The notes under the pieces are model-generated. The model saw only the letters and a program-made list of their open reading frames with translations. It searched no databases and was not told the origin of the DNA. A program made the position numbers and the translations under genes. A stretch of 62,093 nt of DNA from Salipiger bermudensis HTCC2601 (GTDB taxonomy: Bacteria; Pseudomonadota; Alphaproteobacteria; Rhodobacterales; Rhodobacteraceae), in NCBI RefSeq assembly GCF_000153725.1, contig NZ_DS022276.1:531733-593825 (forward strand), read 5' to 3'. Shown here in pieces: positions 8,896-18,048 of this stretch. Each line of letters opens with the position of its first letter. Positions within the stretch are counted from its first letter, which is position 1.

Positions 8896-9495
8896 TCACA
8901 TGCGCGAGGCGACGTTTTCCCAGTTGACCAGGTTGTCGAGGAAGTTGGCCAAGTAGGCCGGGCGCTTGTTGCGGAAGTCGATGTAGTAGGAGTGCTCCCA
9001 CACGTCGCAGCCCAGCAGAGCGGTCTGGCCGAAGCACAGCGGGTTCACGCCGTTCTCGGTCTTGGTGATCTTCAGGCCGCCATCGGCGTCCTTGACCAGC
9101 CATGCCCAGCCCGAGCCGAACTGCCCGGCGCCGGCTGCCGAGAAGTCTTCCTTGAATTTGTCGACCGAGCCGAAGCTCTCTTTTAGGGCCGCTTCAAGCT
9201 CGGACGGCATGGCGTTGTCGCCGGAGCCCATCATTTCCCAGAACTGGGTGTGGTTCCAGTGCTGCGAGGCGTTGTTGAACAGGCCCGATTGCGCCACGGC
9301 GCCAGCTTCGTAAGTGCCTTTCACGATCTCTTCCAGCGACTTGTCAGCCCACTCGGTGCCGTCGATCAGCTTGTTCAGCGTGGTGACGTAGGTGTTGTGG
9401 TGGATGTCGTGGTGGTACTCGAGCGTCTCCTTGGACATGCCCTTGGAGGCAAGCGCGTCGTGTGCGTAGGGGAGATCGGGAAGTTCGAAAGCCAT
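8896..9495 (-). CDS. sodB: Iron (or Fe/Mn) superoxide dismutase
   Basis: This 199-residue cytoplasmic enzyme dismutates superoxide. Metal ligands are visible: His in LEYHHDIHHNTYV near residue 27, His in NNASQHWNHTQFW near residue 74, and Asp and His in CDVWEHSYYIDF near residues 160-164. Length and the AFELPDLPYAHDAL N-terminus fit bacterial Fe-SOD. ATG at 9495 was chosen, with GAGGG about 8 bases upstream; the frame is open further but the added residues are not SOD-like. It is monocistronic, with a candidate promoter at 9533-9560 and a strong terminator at 8841-8870. Confidence 0.95.
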   Translation of the reverse strand: MAFELPDLPYAHDALASKGMSKETLEYHHDIHHNTYVTTLNKLIDGTEWADKSLEEIVKGTYEAGAVAQSGLFNNASQHWNHTQFWEMMGSGDNAMPSELEAALKESFGSVDKFKEDFSAAGAGQFGSGWAWLVKDADGGLKITKTENGVNPLCFGQTALLGCDVWEHSYYIDFRNKRPAYLANFLDNLVNWENVASRM

Positions 9496-9532
9496 GGTGT
9501 TACCCTCTTGGTCCGAGTGAATTTGTATACCA

Positions 9533-9560
9533 TTCCTAGACCCACGTTCAGCGAGGTCAA
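9533..9560 (-). promoter_or_regulatory. Candidate sigma70-type promoter of sodB
   Basis: On the reverse strand TTGACC and TAGGAA are separated by 16 bases, about 38 bases before the sodB start. The -10 is a weak match, so this is a candidate only. Confidence 0.35.
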
Positions 9561-9573
9561 GGAGTGTCATGGT

Positions 9574-10179
9574 TTAAACGTGCGATGACGCGTCCTGTTC
9601 CGAAATCGCCTCGCGCGTGTGGTGGTGCACCTCTCCGCCGGGCCCAGCTGCCAGCGACAGCACCTGGAAGGCGTAGTCGGCTACCGAGCGGAACACGAAG
9701 ACCTGCGCTTCGCTCGCGCTGCGCAGCCAATAGCCCGCCGCCACCTGCGCCAGCCGCGAGCGCCGGACCATACCGGGGGTAAAGGCGTCCGGCGAGATGT
9801 CGGCCGGCGTCACCTTGGAGAGCACGTCGCGCAGATGCGGGCCGCTCAGCCGGAACTGGGCGCGGGCGTCAGAAACATCGGTGATCGCGATGAACCAGCC
9901 CTCGAACGTGGTGTTCAGCCGCGCGAGCATCTCCGGCACCGCATCATAGGGCAGAAGCAGCAGAAGCTCGTCATGCGCCATCCAGAGCAGCGCCCGGTCG
10001 CCCTCCTCCACCGCCGAGAGCGGCTCGGGGATGCCGAGGCCCAGCAGCTCGCCAAGCTTCGCGCGGTAATCGTCCGAGACCTCGCAGCGCAGGGAGATCT
10101 GGCCCTGCGGCGGCAGCGCCTCGATCGAGATCAGGCCCTCGGAGCGGGCGCCCGCCATCGGTGCCATCACATCAGACAT
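9574..10179 (-). CDS. soxG: Sarcosine oxidase subunit gamma
   Basis: This 201-residue small subunit of heterotetrameric sarcosine oxidase shows distant GcvT-like character. Family features are ALLWMAHDELLLLLP, the FRLSGPHLRDVLSKVTPADISP segment near residue 125 and the C-terminal FVFRSVADYAFQVL. It overlaps the end of soxA by 8 bases, the usual arrangement in soxBDAG clusters. ATG at 10179 was chosen because the longer in-frame start gives eight extra residues inside soxA. It works with SoxA, SoxB and SoxD to oxidise sarcosine to glycine, transferring the methyl carbon to tetrahydrofolate. Confidence 0.9.
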   Translation of the reverse strand: MSDVMAPMAGARSEGLISIEALPPQGQISLRCEVSDDYRAKLGELLGLGIPEPLSAVEEGDRALLWMAHDELLLLLPYDAVPEMLARLNTTFEGWFIAITDVSDARAQFRLSGPHLRDVLSKVTPADISPDAFTPGMVRRSRLAQVAAGYWLRSASEAQVFVFRSVADYAFQVLSLAAGPGGEVHHHTREAISEQDASSHV

Positions 10180-13100
10180 CCTGTTTCTCCCCTTTCGGAT
10201 CAAAGAACACCGGGCTCACGATCTTCGCCTCGACGGTGGTCAGCTCGTCGCGGGTCTCGTCCTGTGTCTCGGCGGTGAACGAGAGCACCTCGCCCATACG
10301 GTCGGGCCCGTGTTCGACCAGCCCCATGGCGATGCCCTTGTTCAGCGTCGGCGAGAAGTAGGTCGAGGTCACGCGGCCTTGCGTGTTGCGCTGGCCGTTG
10401 GCGTTCTTGCCCGCCGCGATGGCATAGGCGCCATCAGGCAGCACCGAGCCGTCGAGTGTCTCGAGCCCGACCAGCTGCCAGCGGCCATCGCGCGCCATGT
10501 CGGGGCGCTGCTGCGCGCGCTTTCCAAGGAAGTCCTCTTTCTTCTTCGAGATCGCCCAGTGCAGGCCAAGATCCTGCGGGATCACCGTGCCGTCGCTCTC
10601 GTCGCCGATCATGATGAAGCCCTTCTCGGCCCGCATCACGTGCAGCGCCTCGGTGCCGTAGGGGGTGATGTTCCACTCTGCCCCGGCCTCGAGCAGCTTG
10701 CCCCAGAAGGCGCGGCCGCGATTGGCCGGCACCGCGATCTCGTAGGACAGCTCGCCCGAGAACGAGATGCGGTAGACCCGCACCGGGGTGTCGGCGAGCC
10801 TGCCATCCGCCCAGGTCATGAACGGCATCGCCTCCTTCGAGACATCCATGCCGCCGAGCTTTTCCAGCAGCTTGCGGGCATTGGGGCCGACCACGGCGAT
10901 CTGGGCGTATTGCTCGGTCAGGTTGGCGGTGTAGACCTTCCAGTCCCACCATTCGCATTGCAGCCAGTCTTCCATGTGGGCGTGAACGTGATCCGCGCCG
11001 CCGGAGGTGGTGTGGCAGAGCCAGCTGTCCTCGGAGAGCCGCACCACGACACCGTCATCCATCAGGAAGCCGTTCTCGTTGCACATGAGGCCGTAGCGGC
11101 ATTTGCCCACCGGCAGGGTCGACATCATGTTGGTATACATCATGTCGAGGAACCGGCCCGCGTCAGGCCCCTTTACGAGGATCTTGCCAAGTGTCGAGGC
11201 GTCGAGCAGGCCGAGGCTCTCGCGGGTGGCGCTGATCTCGCGATTGACGGCGGCGTGACGGCTTTCGCCCGGGCGCGGGTAGCAATAGGGCCGGCGCCAC
11301 TGGCCGACAATCTCCCACGCCGCGTTGTTGGCCTCGTGCCAGTCCTGCATCGGGGTGCGGCGCAGCGGCTGAAACACCGCGTCTCGCGCCTCGCCGGCGA
11401 TGGCGCCGAAGCTGATCGGCGTGTAGGGCGGGCGGGAGGTGGTGGTGCCAGTCTGCGGGATGGGCGCGCCGAGCGCATCGGACAGGATCGCCAGACCGTT
11501 GATGTTGCTCAGCTTGCCCTGATCCGTGGCCATGCCGAGCGTGGTGTAGCGCTTGGCGTGCTCGACGCTTTCATAGCCCTCGCGCGCGGCGAGCTGAACG
11601 TCGGACACTTTCACGTCGTTCTGATAGTCGAGAAAGGCCTTCATGCGCAGATCGGCGCGGGCGCCCTGCGGCATCAGCCAGACTGGCAGCAGCGGTGCTT
11701 CCGCGGTGCTCTCGGCCTTCGGCACCGGGCTTTCCTCGAAGCCGCAGCCCATGGCCTCGATCGCCGCCTTGCCGGCGCCGTCGGCGCAGGCCAGCGCCTC
11801 CTGCAGCCCGAGATGGCCATTGGCCGATCCTGCCGCAATCACGAAGGGCTTGCCATCGGCACCGGTGGGCGCGCGGGAGGGGTCGGGGCGGAAGAAGGCG
11901 CCGTCGGCGTCCCATGTCAGCTTGCCGCCGCAATGCGACCAGAGATGCACCACCGGCGACCAACCGCCGGACATCGCCACCGCGTCGCACGCGATCTCCT
12001 CGAGCATCGAGCCGCCGCCGGCCTGATCGCAGATCGCCACGCCGGTGACCCGGGCGCCGCCCAGCACCTTGGAGATGCCGCGGGCAGGCTCGACCCGGAT
12101 GCCGAGATCGCGCGCCTCCTGCATCAGCGCGCCGCCCCCCATCGGGCGGGCGTCGAGGATCGCCGGCACGTCGAGGCCGCTCTGCTTGAGCAGGATCGCG
12201 GTGCGGTAGGCGTCGTCATTGTTGGTGACCACCACGGTGCGGTCGCCGGGGGCGACACCGTAATTGACCACGTAATCGCGCACGGCAGAGGCCAGCATCA
12301 CGCCCGGCACGTCGTTGCCGGCAAAGCTCAGCGGGCGCTCGATGGCGCCGGTGGCGGAGACGATCTGTTTGGCGCGGATGCGCCAGAGCCGATGTCGCGG
12401 CCCCTGCGCGCCCGGCCTGTGGTCGGTGACGCGCTCATAGCCCAGCGCGTAGCCGTGATCGTAAACGCCTGCCCCCATGCAGCGCAGCCTCAGCCGGACA
12501 TTGTCCATCGCCTCGAGCTCGGCGACGGTCTGCGCGACCCATGCCTCGGGGGCGAGCTCCTCGATGGTGCCGCCGTCGACCGGCGCTCGGCCGCCCCAAT
12601 GAGCGGCCTGCTCCATGAGCAGCACCTGAACCCCGGCATGCGCGGCGTTGCGCGCCGCCTGCAGCCCGGCCACGCCACCGCCGACGATCAGCACGTCGGT
12701 ATGGGCATGGAAATGCTCGTAGCGGTCGGCGTCACGCACCTCCGGGTGGGGCGCCTTGCCGAGACCGGCGGATTGCCGGATCACCGGCTCGTAGACGTAT
12801 TTCCAGAACGACCGCGGCCAGAGGAACGTCTTGTAGTAGAACCCGGCCGGCAGGAAGCGCGCGAGCTTGGCGTTGATCTCGCCCACGTCGAAGGCGAGGC
12901 TCGGCCAGTGGTTTTGGCTCTCGGCCACCAACCCGTCGAAGAGCTCGGTGGTGGTGGCGCGCTGATCCGGCTCGAACCGCGCCCCCTGCCCGAGTCCCAC
13001 CAACGCGTTCGGCTCCTCGGCACCAGACGCGACGATGCCGCGCGGGCGGTGGTACTTGAAGCTTCGGCCCACCAGAAGCTGGTCTCCGGCGAGCAGGGCC

Positions 13101-13210
13101 GAGGCCAGCGTGTCGCCCTCGAAGCCAGTGAAGCGGCGGCCGTTGAAGGTGAAGCCGATCTGTTTGCCGCGATCGGTGAAGCGGCCGCCCGTAGCGAGAC
13201 GCGTGCTCAT
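10172..13210 (-). CDS. soxA: Sarcosine oxidase subunit alpha
   Basis: This 1012-residue large subunit starts with a 2Fe-2S ferredoxin-like small domain (TFNGRRFTGFEGDTLASALLA). A NAD-binding pyridine-nucleotide-oxidoreductase domain follows (VLIVGGGVAGLQAARNAAHAG near residue 160), and the C-terminal 400 residues are a GcvT-like tetrahydrofolate-binding domain (LLDASTLGKILVKGPDAGRFLDMMYTN). Length matches known SoxA. The ATG at 13210 gives the standard MSTRLATGGR-like start. Longer in-frame extensions run through an intergenic repeat and were rejected. It is preceded by soxD, with a repeat element in the gap of about 100 bases, and followed by soxG. Confidence 0.96.
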   Translation of the reverse strand: MSTRLATGGRFTDRGKQIGFTFNGRRFTGFEGDTLASALLAGDQLLVGRSFKYHRPRGIVASGAEEPNALVGLGQGARFEPDQRATTTELFDGLVAESQNHWPSLAFDVGEINAKLARFLPAGFYYKTFLWPRSFWKYVYEPVIRQSAGLGKAPHPEVRDADRYEHFHAHTDVLIVGGGVAGLQAARNAAHAGVQVLLMEQAAHWGGRAPVDGGTIEELAPEAWVAQTVAELEAMDNVRLRLRCMGAGVYDHGYALGYERVTDHRPGAQGPRHRLWRIRAKQIVSATGAIERPLSFAGNDVPGVMLASAVRDYVVNYGVAPGDRTVVVTNNDDAYRTAILLKQSGLDVPAILDARPMGGGALMQEARDLGIRVEPARGISKVLGGARVTGVAICDQAGGGSMLEEIACDAVAMSGGWSPVVHLWSHCGGKLTWDADGAFFRPDPSRAPTGADGKPFVIAAGSANGHLGLQEALACADGAGKAAIEAMGCGFEESPVPKAESTAEAPLLPVWLMPQGARADLRMKAFLDYQNDVKVSDVQLAAREGYESVEHAKRYTTLGMATDQGKLSNINGLAILSDALGAPIPQTGTTTSRPPYTPISFGAIAGEARDAVFQPLRRTPMQDWHEANNAAWEIVGQWRRPYCYPRPGESRHAAVNREISATRESLGLLDASTLGKILVKGPDAGRFLDMMYTNMMSTLPVGKCRYGLMCNENGFLMDDGVVVRLSEDSWLCHTTSGGADHVHAHMEDWLQCEWWDWKVYTANLTEQYAQIAVVGPNARKLLEKLGGMDVSKEAMPFMTWADGRLADTPVRVYRISFSGELSYEIAVPANRGRAFWGKLLEAGAEWNITPYGTEALHVMRAEKGFIMIGDESDGTVIPQDLGLHWAISKKKEDFLGKRAQQRPDMARDGRWQLVGLETLDGSVLPDGAYAIAAGKNANGQRNTQGRVTSTYFSPTLNKGIAMGLVEHGPDRMGEVLSFTAETQDETRDELTTVEAKIVSPVFFDPKGEKQDV

Positions 13211-13240
13211 GCCCAAGCTCCCGAGATGTTGCGAGCGGGG

Positions 13241-13309
13241 GCGGGGGCTGTCTGCCCCCTCGCGCGACGGGGCGCGCTCCCCCCGAGGATATTTTCGGCC
13301 AGAAGAAGC
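13241..13309 (-). repeat. Rhodobacteral intergenic repeat, copy 3, inside the sox operon
   Basis: The reverse complement reads TTCTTCTGGCCGAAAATATC, a G-run, then an inverted pair and GGGGGCAGACAGCCCCC. It separates soxD from soxA, so the repeat is transcribed within an operon. Confidence 0.75.
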
Positions 13310-13310
13310 A

Positions 13311-13634
13311 TCAGAGCGCCTCTGCCCAGCCCGGGTGACGGGCGGTGATGCGGTCGACGATCTCCTGCGGCGGCGCGTGGGTCTGGGCCGCGTAGGTGCC
13401 GTAGACCTCCATGGTGACGCTGTCGCGCGCGGCGAGGAACCACTTTCCACAGCCATAGGCGTGGCGCCAGCGCTCGAGCACGACCCCGCGCGGGTTGTCG
13501 CGGGTGAAGAGATAGGTCTCGAGCGCCGCGTCGGAACTGCCGGGGCCTTCGCGTTTCAGATGCGCCTCGCCGCCGGGGGCGAGCTCGATCTCGGCGGCGT
13601 CGACGCCGCAGCAGGGGCAGTGGAGGATCAGCAT
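13311..13634 (-). CDS. soxD: Sarcosine oxidase subunit delta
   Basis: This 107-residue zinc-binding small subunit has the family opening MLILHCPCCG, a lone CGKW near residue 66 and a His before it (ERWRHAYGCGKWF), consistent with the zinc site of heterotetrameric sarcosine oxidase. Its end is followed directly by the repeat element and soxA. Upstream, in place of the usual soxB, there is a small membrane-protein gene and a gene on the opposite strand. Confidence 0.93.
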   Translation of the reverse strand: MLILHCPCCGVDAAEIELAPGGEAHLKREGPGSSDAALETYLFTRDNPRGVVLERWRHAYGCGKWFLAARDSVTMEVYGTYAAQTHAPPQEIVDRITARHPGWAEAL

Positions 13635-13688
13635 GCGAAGGCTCCTTTTGCGACACCACGAGGCAGCGGCGGCGCGATGCCCCCTGCC

Positions 13689-13913
13689 CTAGAGGTCGTC
13701 GAGATTTTCCAGGGCATTGGCGGCATTGTCGAGCGCCGAGGCGCCACCTTCTGTCGGCACCGGGACGCGAACGCCGATGCCCGGCGATCCGGTCGCGCCG
13801 GGGGCAAGCAATGTGTAGAGCAGCACGGCGAGCACCACCGAGAGCACCACGGCGAAGAGGACGGGCGCGAGGCGACGGCCGGGGGCGCGCCGCGGCGCGG
13901 GACGATCTGACAT
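13689..13913 (-). CDS. Small single-span membrane protein, unknown
   Basis: This 74-residue protein has an arginine/proline-rich N-terminus (RPAPRRAPGRR), one hydrophobic helix (APVLFAVVLSVVLAVLLYTLL, residues about 16-36) and a short acidic tail (ASALDNAANALENLDDL). The positive-inside rule puts the N-terminus in the cytoplasm and the tail in the periplasm. ATG at 13913 was chosen because the 30 extra upstream residues look non-coding. It lies 54 bases before soxD on the same strand. No family was recognised; it could be a stray core gene or a membrane anchor. Confidence 0.55.
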   Translation of the reverse strand: MSDRPAPRRAPGRRLAPVLFAVVLSVVLAVLLYTLLAPGATGSPGIGVRVPVPTEGGASALDNAANALENLDDL

Positions 13914-14137
13914 TCGGGCGCTCCTTCGCTGCCTGAGGATGTCAGTCGAACGCGTGTCACGCGCCGGGCGTTCCGTCCCGGGCACGCCGCATCCTGCGCC
14001 CATTCCCGCGCCAGCTGCGCAAAAGACGGGCAGATTCGCGGATTTTCATGCTGAGCCGGCGCGATCCCGGGTCGGATCACGTTGTTTTCTCGTTCGGCCC
14101 CTAGATTGGTCCCGAGGCAACAAGAACGAGAAACTCC

Positions 14138-14554
14138 ATGAGCAGGCTGACCACCCTTACACTCACGAGCCACCGCGGCCGGGACTACCCGGTCGAGCTG
14201 TTCTCTCCCGATACCGGTTTCACCGATACCGGCGCGGTCTACCTCTACCTCAAGCTGCCCGAGGGCCGCTCGCGGCAGGTTCAGGTGTTCTATGTCGGCG
14301 AGACCTGCGCGCTCGACGCGCAGCTGGCCGAGGACCGTCGCCCCGGCGGCCCTTGGGAACGCGCCGAGGCACTCGGCTTCGACGCCATCGGCGGGCTGGC
14401 GCTGGCCCGCCCCGAGGATCGGGCGATGATCGCGGCCGAGTTCATCCACAGCTGGCGCCCGCCCTGCAATGACGGCCACGGCGCGCTGGCCGGGCTCGCA
14501 GGCCTCGCCGCCCCCGCGCCGTTCCGCGTGAAGCGGGCGATGGTCGGCAAGTAA
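14138..14554 (+). CDS. GIY-YIG-like small protein, unknown function
   Basis: This 138-residue protein was not recognised as a named family. The order of motifs resembles a GIY-YIG nuclease core: AVYLYLKL at residues 33-40, FYVGET at 51-56, a following helix with charged residues, EF.HSW near residue 101, then RPPCND. In GIY-YIG proteins the corresponding positions are the two tyrosines, a Glu in a helix and a terminal Asn. The start ATG at 14138 has GAGAAACTCC before it. It lies on the opposite strand between soxB and the small membrane gene, interrupting the usual soxB-soxD adjacency. Function is inference only. Confidence 0.6.
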   Translation: MSRLTTLTLTSHRGRDYPVELFSPDTGFTDTGAVYLYLKLPEGRSRQVQVFYVGETCALDAQLAEDRRPGGPWERAEALGFDAIGGLALARPEDRAMIAAEFIHSWRPPCNDGHGALAGLAGLAAPAPFRVKRAMVGK

Positions 14555-14583
14555 CACCACCGGGAAAGGATCGCGCGGGGCGG

Positions 14584-15828
14584 TCAATGCGCCACCCCCG
14601 CCGCGACGCTCTCGTCGATGAAGCGGCCCTCGCGGAAGCGGTCGAGGCCGAACTCGGCGGTCAGCGGCGAGTGTCCCTTGGCCATGAGCTCGGCAAAGCC
14701 CCAGCCCGAGCCGGGGATCGCCTTGAAGCCGCCGGTGCCCCACCCGCAATTGATGAAACAGCCCTCGAGCGGGGTCTTCGACAGGATCGGCGAACGGTCC
14801 CCGGTCACGTCGACGATGCCGCCCCATTGCCTCAGCATCTTGAGTCGCGAGATCATCGGGAAGGTCTCGACCAGCGCCCGCACCGTCTCCTCGATGTGCT
14901 GGAAGCTGCCGCGCTGGGTGTAGTTGATGTACCCGTCGGTGCCGCCGCCGATCACCATCTCGCCCTTGTCGGACTGGCTCATGTAGCCGTGCACCGTGTT
15001 GGCCATGACGACCACGTCCATGCAGGGCTTGATCGGCTCGCTGACCAGCGCCTGCAGCGACACGCTCTCGAGCGGCAGCCGGAAGCCGGCCTTCTCGGCC
15101 AGCACGCCGGAATGGCCCGCCACCACGATGCCGAGCTTGTTGCACGAGATCTCTCCGAGCGAGGTCTCGACCCCGGTGACCTTGCCGCCGGTCTGGCGCA
15201 CCGCGGTGACCTCGCAGCCCTGCAGGATGTCCATGCCCATGTCGGAGCAGGCGCGGGCGTAACCCCAGGCCACCGCATCGTGGCGCGCGGTGCCGGCGCG
15301 GGCTTGCCAGAGCGCGCCCAGAACCGGGTAGCGGGGCCCGTCGATGTTCATGATCGGGCAGAGCCGCTTGACCTCGCGCGGCGAGATCATCTCGGTGTCG
15401 ATGCCTTGCAGGCGGTTGGCATGCGCGGTGCGCTGGTAGCCGCGCAGCTCGTGCTCGGTCTGCGCCAACATCATCACGCCGCGGGGCGAGAACATGACGT
15501 TGTAGTTGAGATCCTGGCTCAGCCCCTCGTAGAGCGAGCGCGCCTTCTCGTAGAGGGCCGCGGACGGGTCCTGAAGGTAGTTCGAGCGGATGATCGTGGT
15601 GTTGCGTCCGGTATTGCCGCCGCCGAGCCAGCCCTTCTCGAGGATCGCCACGTTGCGGATGCCGAAATTCTTCCCGAGGTAATAGGCAGTGGCGAGCCCG
15701 TGCCCGCCGGCGCCGACGATGATCACGTCGTAATGGGTTTTCGGCTTGGGCTTGCCCCAGGCACGGCCCCAGCCGGTGTGGTAGCGGGCCGCCTCGCGGG
15801 CGATGGCAAATGCGGAATAACGCTTCAT
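14584..15828 (-). CDS. soxB: Sarcosine oxidase subunit beta
   Basis: This 414-residue flavin subunit oxidises sarcosine at a non-covalent FAD and passes electrons to a covalently bound FMN. The DAO-fold nucleotide motif DVIIVGAGGHGLATAYYLGK starts near residue 34. WLGGGNTGRNTTIIRSNYL follows, and ARHDAVAWG near residue 183 contains the histidine expected to carry the FMN. The C-terminal GCFINCGWGTGGFKAIPGSG contacts FAD. ATG at 15828 gives the canonical MKRYSAF-type start; the longer frame was rejected. It is separated from soxDAG by about 950 bases with two other genes, so it may have its own promoter in the 183-base gap before ccmI. Confidence 0.96.
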   Translation of the reverse strand: MKRYSAFAIAREAARYHTGWGRAWGKPKPKTHYDVIIVGAGGHGLATAYYLGKNFGIRNVAILEKGWLGGGNTGRNTTIIRSNYLQDPSAALYEKARSLYEGLSQDLNYNVMFSPRGVMMLAQTEHELRGYQRTAHANRLQGIDTEMISPREVKRLCPIMNIDGPRYPVLGALWQARAGTARHDAVAWGYARACSDMGMDILQGCEVTAVRQTGGKVTGVETSLGEISCNKLGIVVAGHSGVLAEKAGFRLPLESVSLQALVSEPIKPCMDVVVMANTVHGYMSQSDKGEMVIGGGTDGYINYTQRGSFQHIEETVRALVETFPMISRLKMLRQWGGIVDVTGDRSPILSKTPLEGCFINCGWGTGGFKAIPGSGWGFAELMAKGHSPLTAEFGLDRFREGRFIDESVAAGVAH

Positions 15829-16011
15829 CAATCCTCGAATCCGGGGCGCGGCAATGCCCCTGTACAACCAAGATCAGCACGGGAGGCGCCCCGACCGCAA
15901 CCACATCGACGCCTTCGTGACCCGCCACCGGCAATCCGTCGCGCCCTTGAGGCCTTTTTTCCTGCGGCCGCTGCCTATACATGAGGGGCGGACAAAGGGA
16001 CGGAGACAGCA

Positions 16012-17250
16012 TTGACCCTCTTCTGGATCGTGGCGGGCGCGGTGGTGCTCGTGGTAGCGGCGCTGCTGGTGATGGCACTTCTGCGCGGCGAGCGTGCAAC
16101 CGGGCCGGCCGAGGCCTATGACCTGCAGGTCTATCGCGACCAACTGCGCGAGATCGAGCGCGACGCGGCCCGTGGCACCATCGCCCCGGAAGAGGCGGAG
16201 CGACTGAAGACCGAGGTCTCGCGCCGCATTCTCGCCGCCGATGCGCGGATCCAGGGCGGTGCGGCGTCGGCCAGCCGCGGCAGCGGTCCCGGCAAGGTGA
16301 TGGCGGCGGTGATCGTGCTGGCGCTGATCGGTGGCAGCTCCCTGCTCTACCTGCGGCTCGGCGCGCCGGGCTACGGCGATCTCGGCCTCCAGGCCCGCAT
16401 CTCGGCGGCGCAGGAGGCACGGGCCAACCGGCCCTCGCAGGACGAGGCAGAGGCCCAGCTCCCGGCCCAGCCGCCGGTCGAGGCGCCGGAGGACTACCTC
16501 GCTCTGGTCGAGCGCCTGCGCACGGCGGTCACCGAACGCCCCGACGACATCCAGGGCCACATTCTGCTGGCCCGCTCAGAGGCGGCGCTCGGCAACTATG
16601 CCAAGGCCTACGCCGCGCAACGCCGGCTGATCTCGCTCAAGGGCGACAGCGTCAGCGCCAAGGATTACGCCGATCTTGCCGACATGCTGGTGCTCGCCGC
16701 CGGTGGCTACGTCTCGCCCGAGGCCGAGCAGGCGCTCGACGAGGTGATGCGGCGCGATCCCGACAACGGCGTGGCGCGCTATTATGGCGGACTGATGATG
16801 GCGCAGACCGGTCGCCCCGACACCGCCTTCCGGATCTGGGACAAGCTGCTGCGCGAAGGCCCCGCCGATGCCCCCTGGGCCGAGCCGATCCGCGAGCAGA
16901 TCCCCGATCTCGCCTATGCCGCCGGCGTCAACGACTACGAGCTTCCTGCCGCTCCCGGCGCACCGGCCCTCGCCGGCCCTGGCGCGGCGGATGTCGAGGC
17001 CGCCTCCGAGCTCAGCGACGAGGACCGCCAGCAGATGATCGAGGGCATGGTCGACCGGCTCGGCGCCCGCCTCGCCGAACAAGGCGGCTCGCCCCAGGAA
17101 TGGGGCCAGCTTCTCGGCGCGCTCGGTGTGCTCGGCCGCACCGAACAGGCCGCCGCGATCTGGCAGGAGGCCCAGGCGATCTTCGCAGCCCAGCCCGACG
17201 CGCTCGCCATCGTCCGCGCCGGGGCCGCCCGCGCCGGTGTCGTGGAATGA
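16012..17250 (+). CDS. ccmI: Cytochrome c biogenesis protein CcmI
   Basis: This 412-residue inner-membrane apocytochrome c chaperone subunit of the haem lyase has one membrane helix at residues about 3-24 and a cytoplasmic leucine-zipper-like loop ([21 protein letters not shown]). A second helix sits near residues 94-115, and a periplasmic TPR region follows ([41 protein letters not shown]). The start is TTG at 16012, supported by GGACGGAG about 7 bases upstream and by the immediate membrane helix. It is divergent from soxB. A repeat element separates it from ruvX. No other ccm gene is in the window. Confidence 0.88.
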   Translation: MTLFWIVAGAVVLVVAALLVMALLRGERATGPAEAYDLQVYRDQLREIERDAARGTIAPEEAERLKTEVSRRILAADARIQGGAASASRGSGPGKVMAAVIVLALIGGSSLLYLRLGAPGYGDLGLQARISAAQEARANRPSQDEAEAQLPAQPPVEAPEDYLALVERLRTAVTERPDDIQGHILLARSEAALGNYAKAYAAQRRLISLKGDSVSAKDYADLADMLVLAAGGYVSPEAEQALDEVMRRDPDNGVARYYGGLMMAQTGRPDTAFRIWDKLLREGPADAPWAEPIREQIPDLAYAAGVNDYELPAAPGAPALAGPGAADVEAASELSDEDRQQMIEGMVDRLGARLAEQGGSPQEWGQLLGALGVLGRTEQAAAIWQEAQAIFAAQPDALAIVRAGAARAGVVE

Positions 17251-17260
17251 CGCCCCCGTC

Positions 17261-17321
17261 TTCTCTGGTTCAAAAATACCTCGGGGGAGTCGCCCTCGGG
17301 CGACGGGGGCAGCGCCCCCTC
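17261..17321 (+). repeat. Rhodobacteral intergenic repeat, copy 4
   Basis: TTCTCTGGTTCAAAAATACC, a G-run, CGCCCTCGGGCG, then GGGGGCAGCGCCCCC. It starts 10 bases after the ccmI stop and ends 23 bases before ruvX. Confidence 0.75.
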
Positions 17322-17344
17322 CGACGCAACGAAAGCCACCTGCG

Positions 17345-17821
17345 ATGATCCATGACGAGATCGAAGACTTCGCCGCCGCCCTGCCCCGCGACCGCGCCCT
17401 AGCCGGGCTCGACCTCGGCACCAAGACCATCGGCGTGGCGGTGTCCGATCGCCTGCTCACCGTCGCCACCCCGCTCGAGACGGTGAAGCGCAAGAAGTTC
17501 ACCCTCGACGCCGAGCGCCTGCTCGAGATCCTCGTCAAGCGCGAGATCGGCGGCGTGGTGCTCGGGCTGCCGCGCAACATGGACGGCTCCGAGGGCCCGC
17601 GCTGCCAGTCGACCCGCGCCTTCGCGCGCAACTTCTCGCGGCTCTGGGACGGGCCGGTCACTTTCTGGGACGAGCGCCTCTCCACGGTCGCGGCAGAGCG
17701 CGCCCTGCTCGAGGCCGACACCTCGCGCGCCAAACGCGCCGAGCTCATCGACCATGTCGCCGCCTCCTACATCCTGCAGGGCGCGCTCGACCGGCTGCGC
17801 CACCTGAGGGCAAACGGATGA
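17345..17821 (+). CDS. ruvX: Putative pre-16S rRNA nuclease / Holliday junction resolvase-like protein YqgF
   Basis: This 158-residue RNase H-fold protein has the YqgF motifs: [18 protein letters not shown] with the first catalytic Asp near residue 23, [17 protein letters not shown] near residue 78, [17 protein letters not shown] near residue 112 with a conserved Glu, and the terminal [14 protein letters not shown] with the last Asp. In bacteria YqgF acts in 16S rRNA 5'-end maturation. ATG at 17345 was chosen; longer frames run through the intergenic repeat. It overlaps the DUF1289 gene by 4 bases. Confidence 0.9.
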   Translation: MIHDEIEDFAAALPRDRALAGLDLGTKTIGVAVSDRLLTVATPLETVKRKKFTLDAERLLEILVKREIGGVVLGLPRNMDGSEGPRCQSTRAFARNFSRLWDGPVTFWDERLSTVAAERALLEADTSRAKRAELIDHVAASYILQGALDRLRHLRANG

Positions 17822-18045
17822 GCGATGATGTCTGGAAGCGCGACGAGATCGAAAGCCCCTGTATCAAGATCTGCGTCATCCACCCGGAAAGCCGGCTCTG
17901 CACCGGCTGCCTGCGCAGCATCGACGAGATCACCGCGTGGTCGCGGATGAGCCCCGACGCGCGCCGCGCGGTGATGCAGGAGTTGCCTTCCCGCGCCCCG
18001 CGCATCAGCAAGCGCCGCGGCGGCCGCGAGGGACGCCGCGGCTGA
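17818..18045 (+). CDS. DUF1289 domain protein (small Cys-rich)
   Basis: This 75-residue protein has the DUF1289 core: [42 protein letters not shown]. The four cysteines of CxxxC...CxxC type suggest zinc or iron-sulfur binding. The C-terminus is Arg/Gly-rich. It is coupled to ruvX by an ATGA overlap and ends 3 bases before the convergent RTX gene. Function of the family is unknown. Confidence 0.88.
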   Translation: MSDDVWKRDEIESPCIKICVIHPESRLCTGCLRSIDEITAWSRMSPDARRAVMQELPSRAPRISKRRGGREGRRG

Positions 18046-18048
18046 GGC

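Noticed and set aside
10310-13348. Very long open frame antisense to soxA (about 1,000 codons)
   Set aside because: High GC makes the opposite frame of a real gene open; the translation has no domains and is rich in His/Arg/Ala as shadows usually are.
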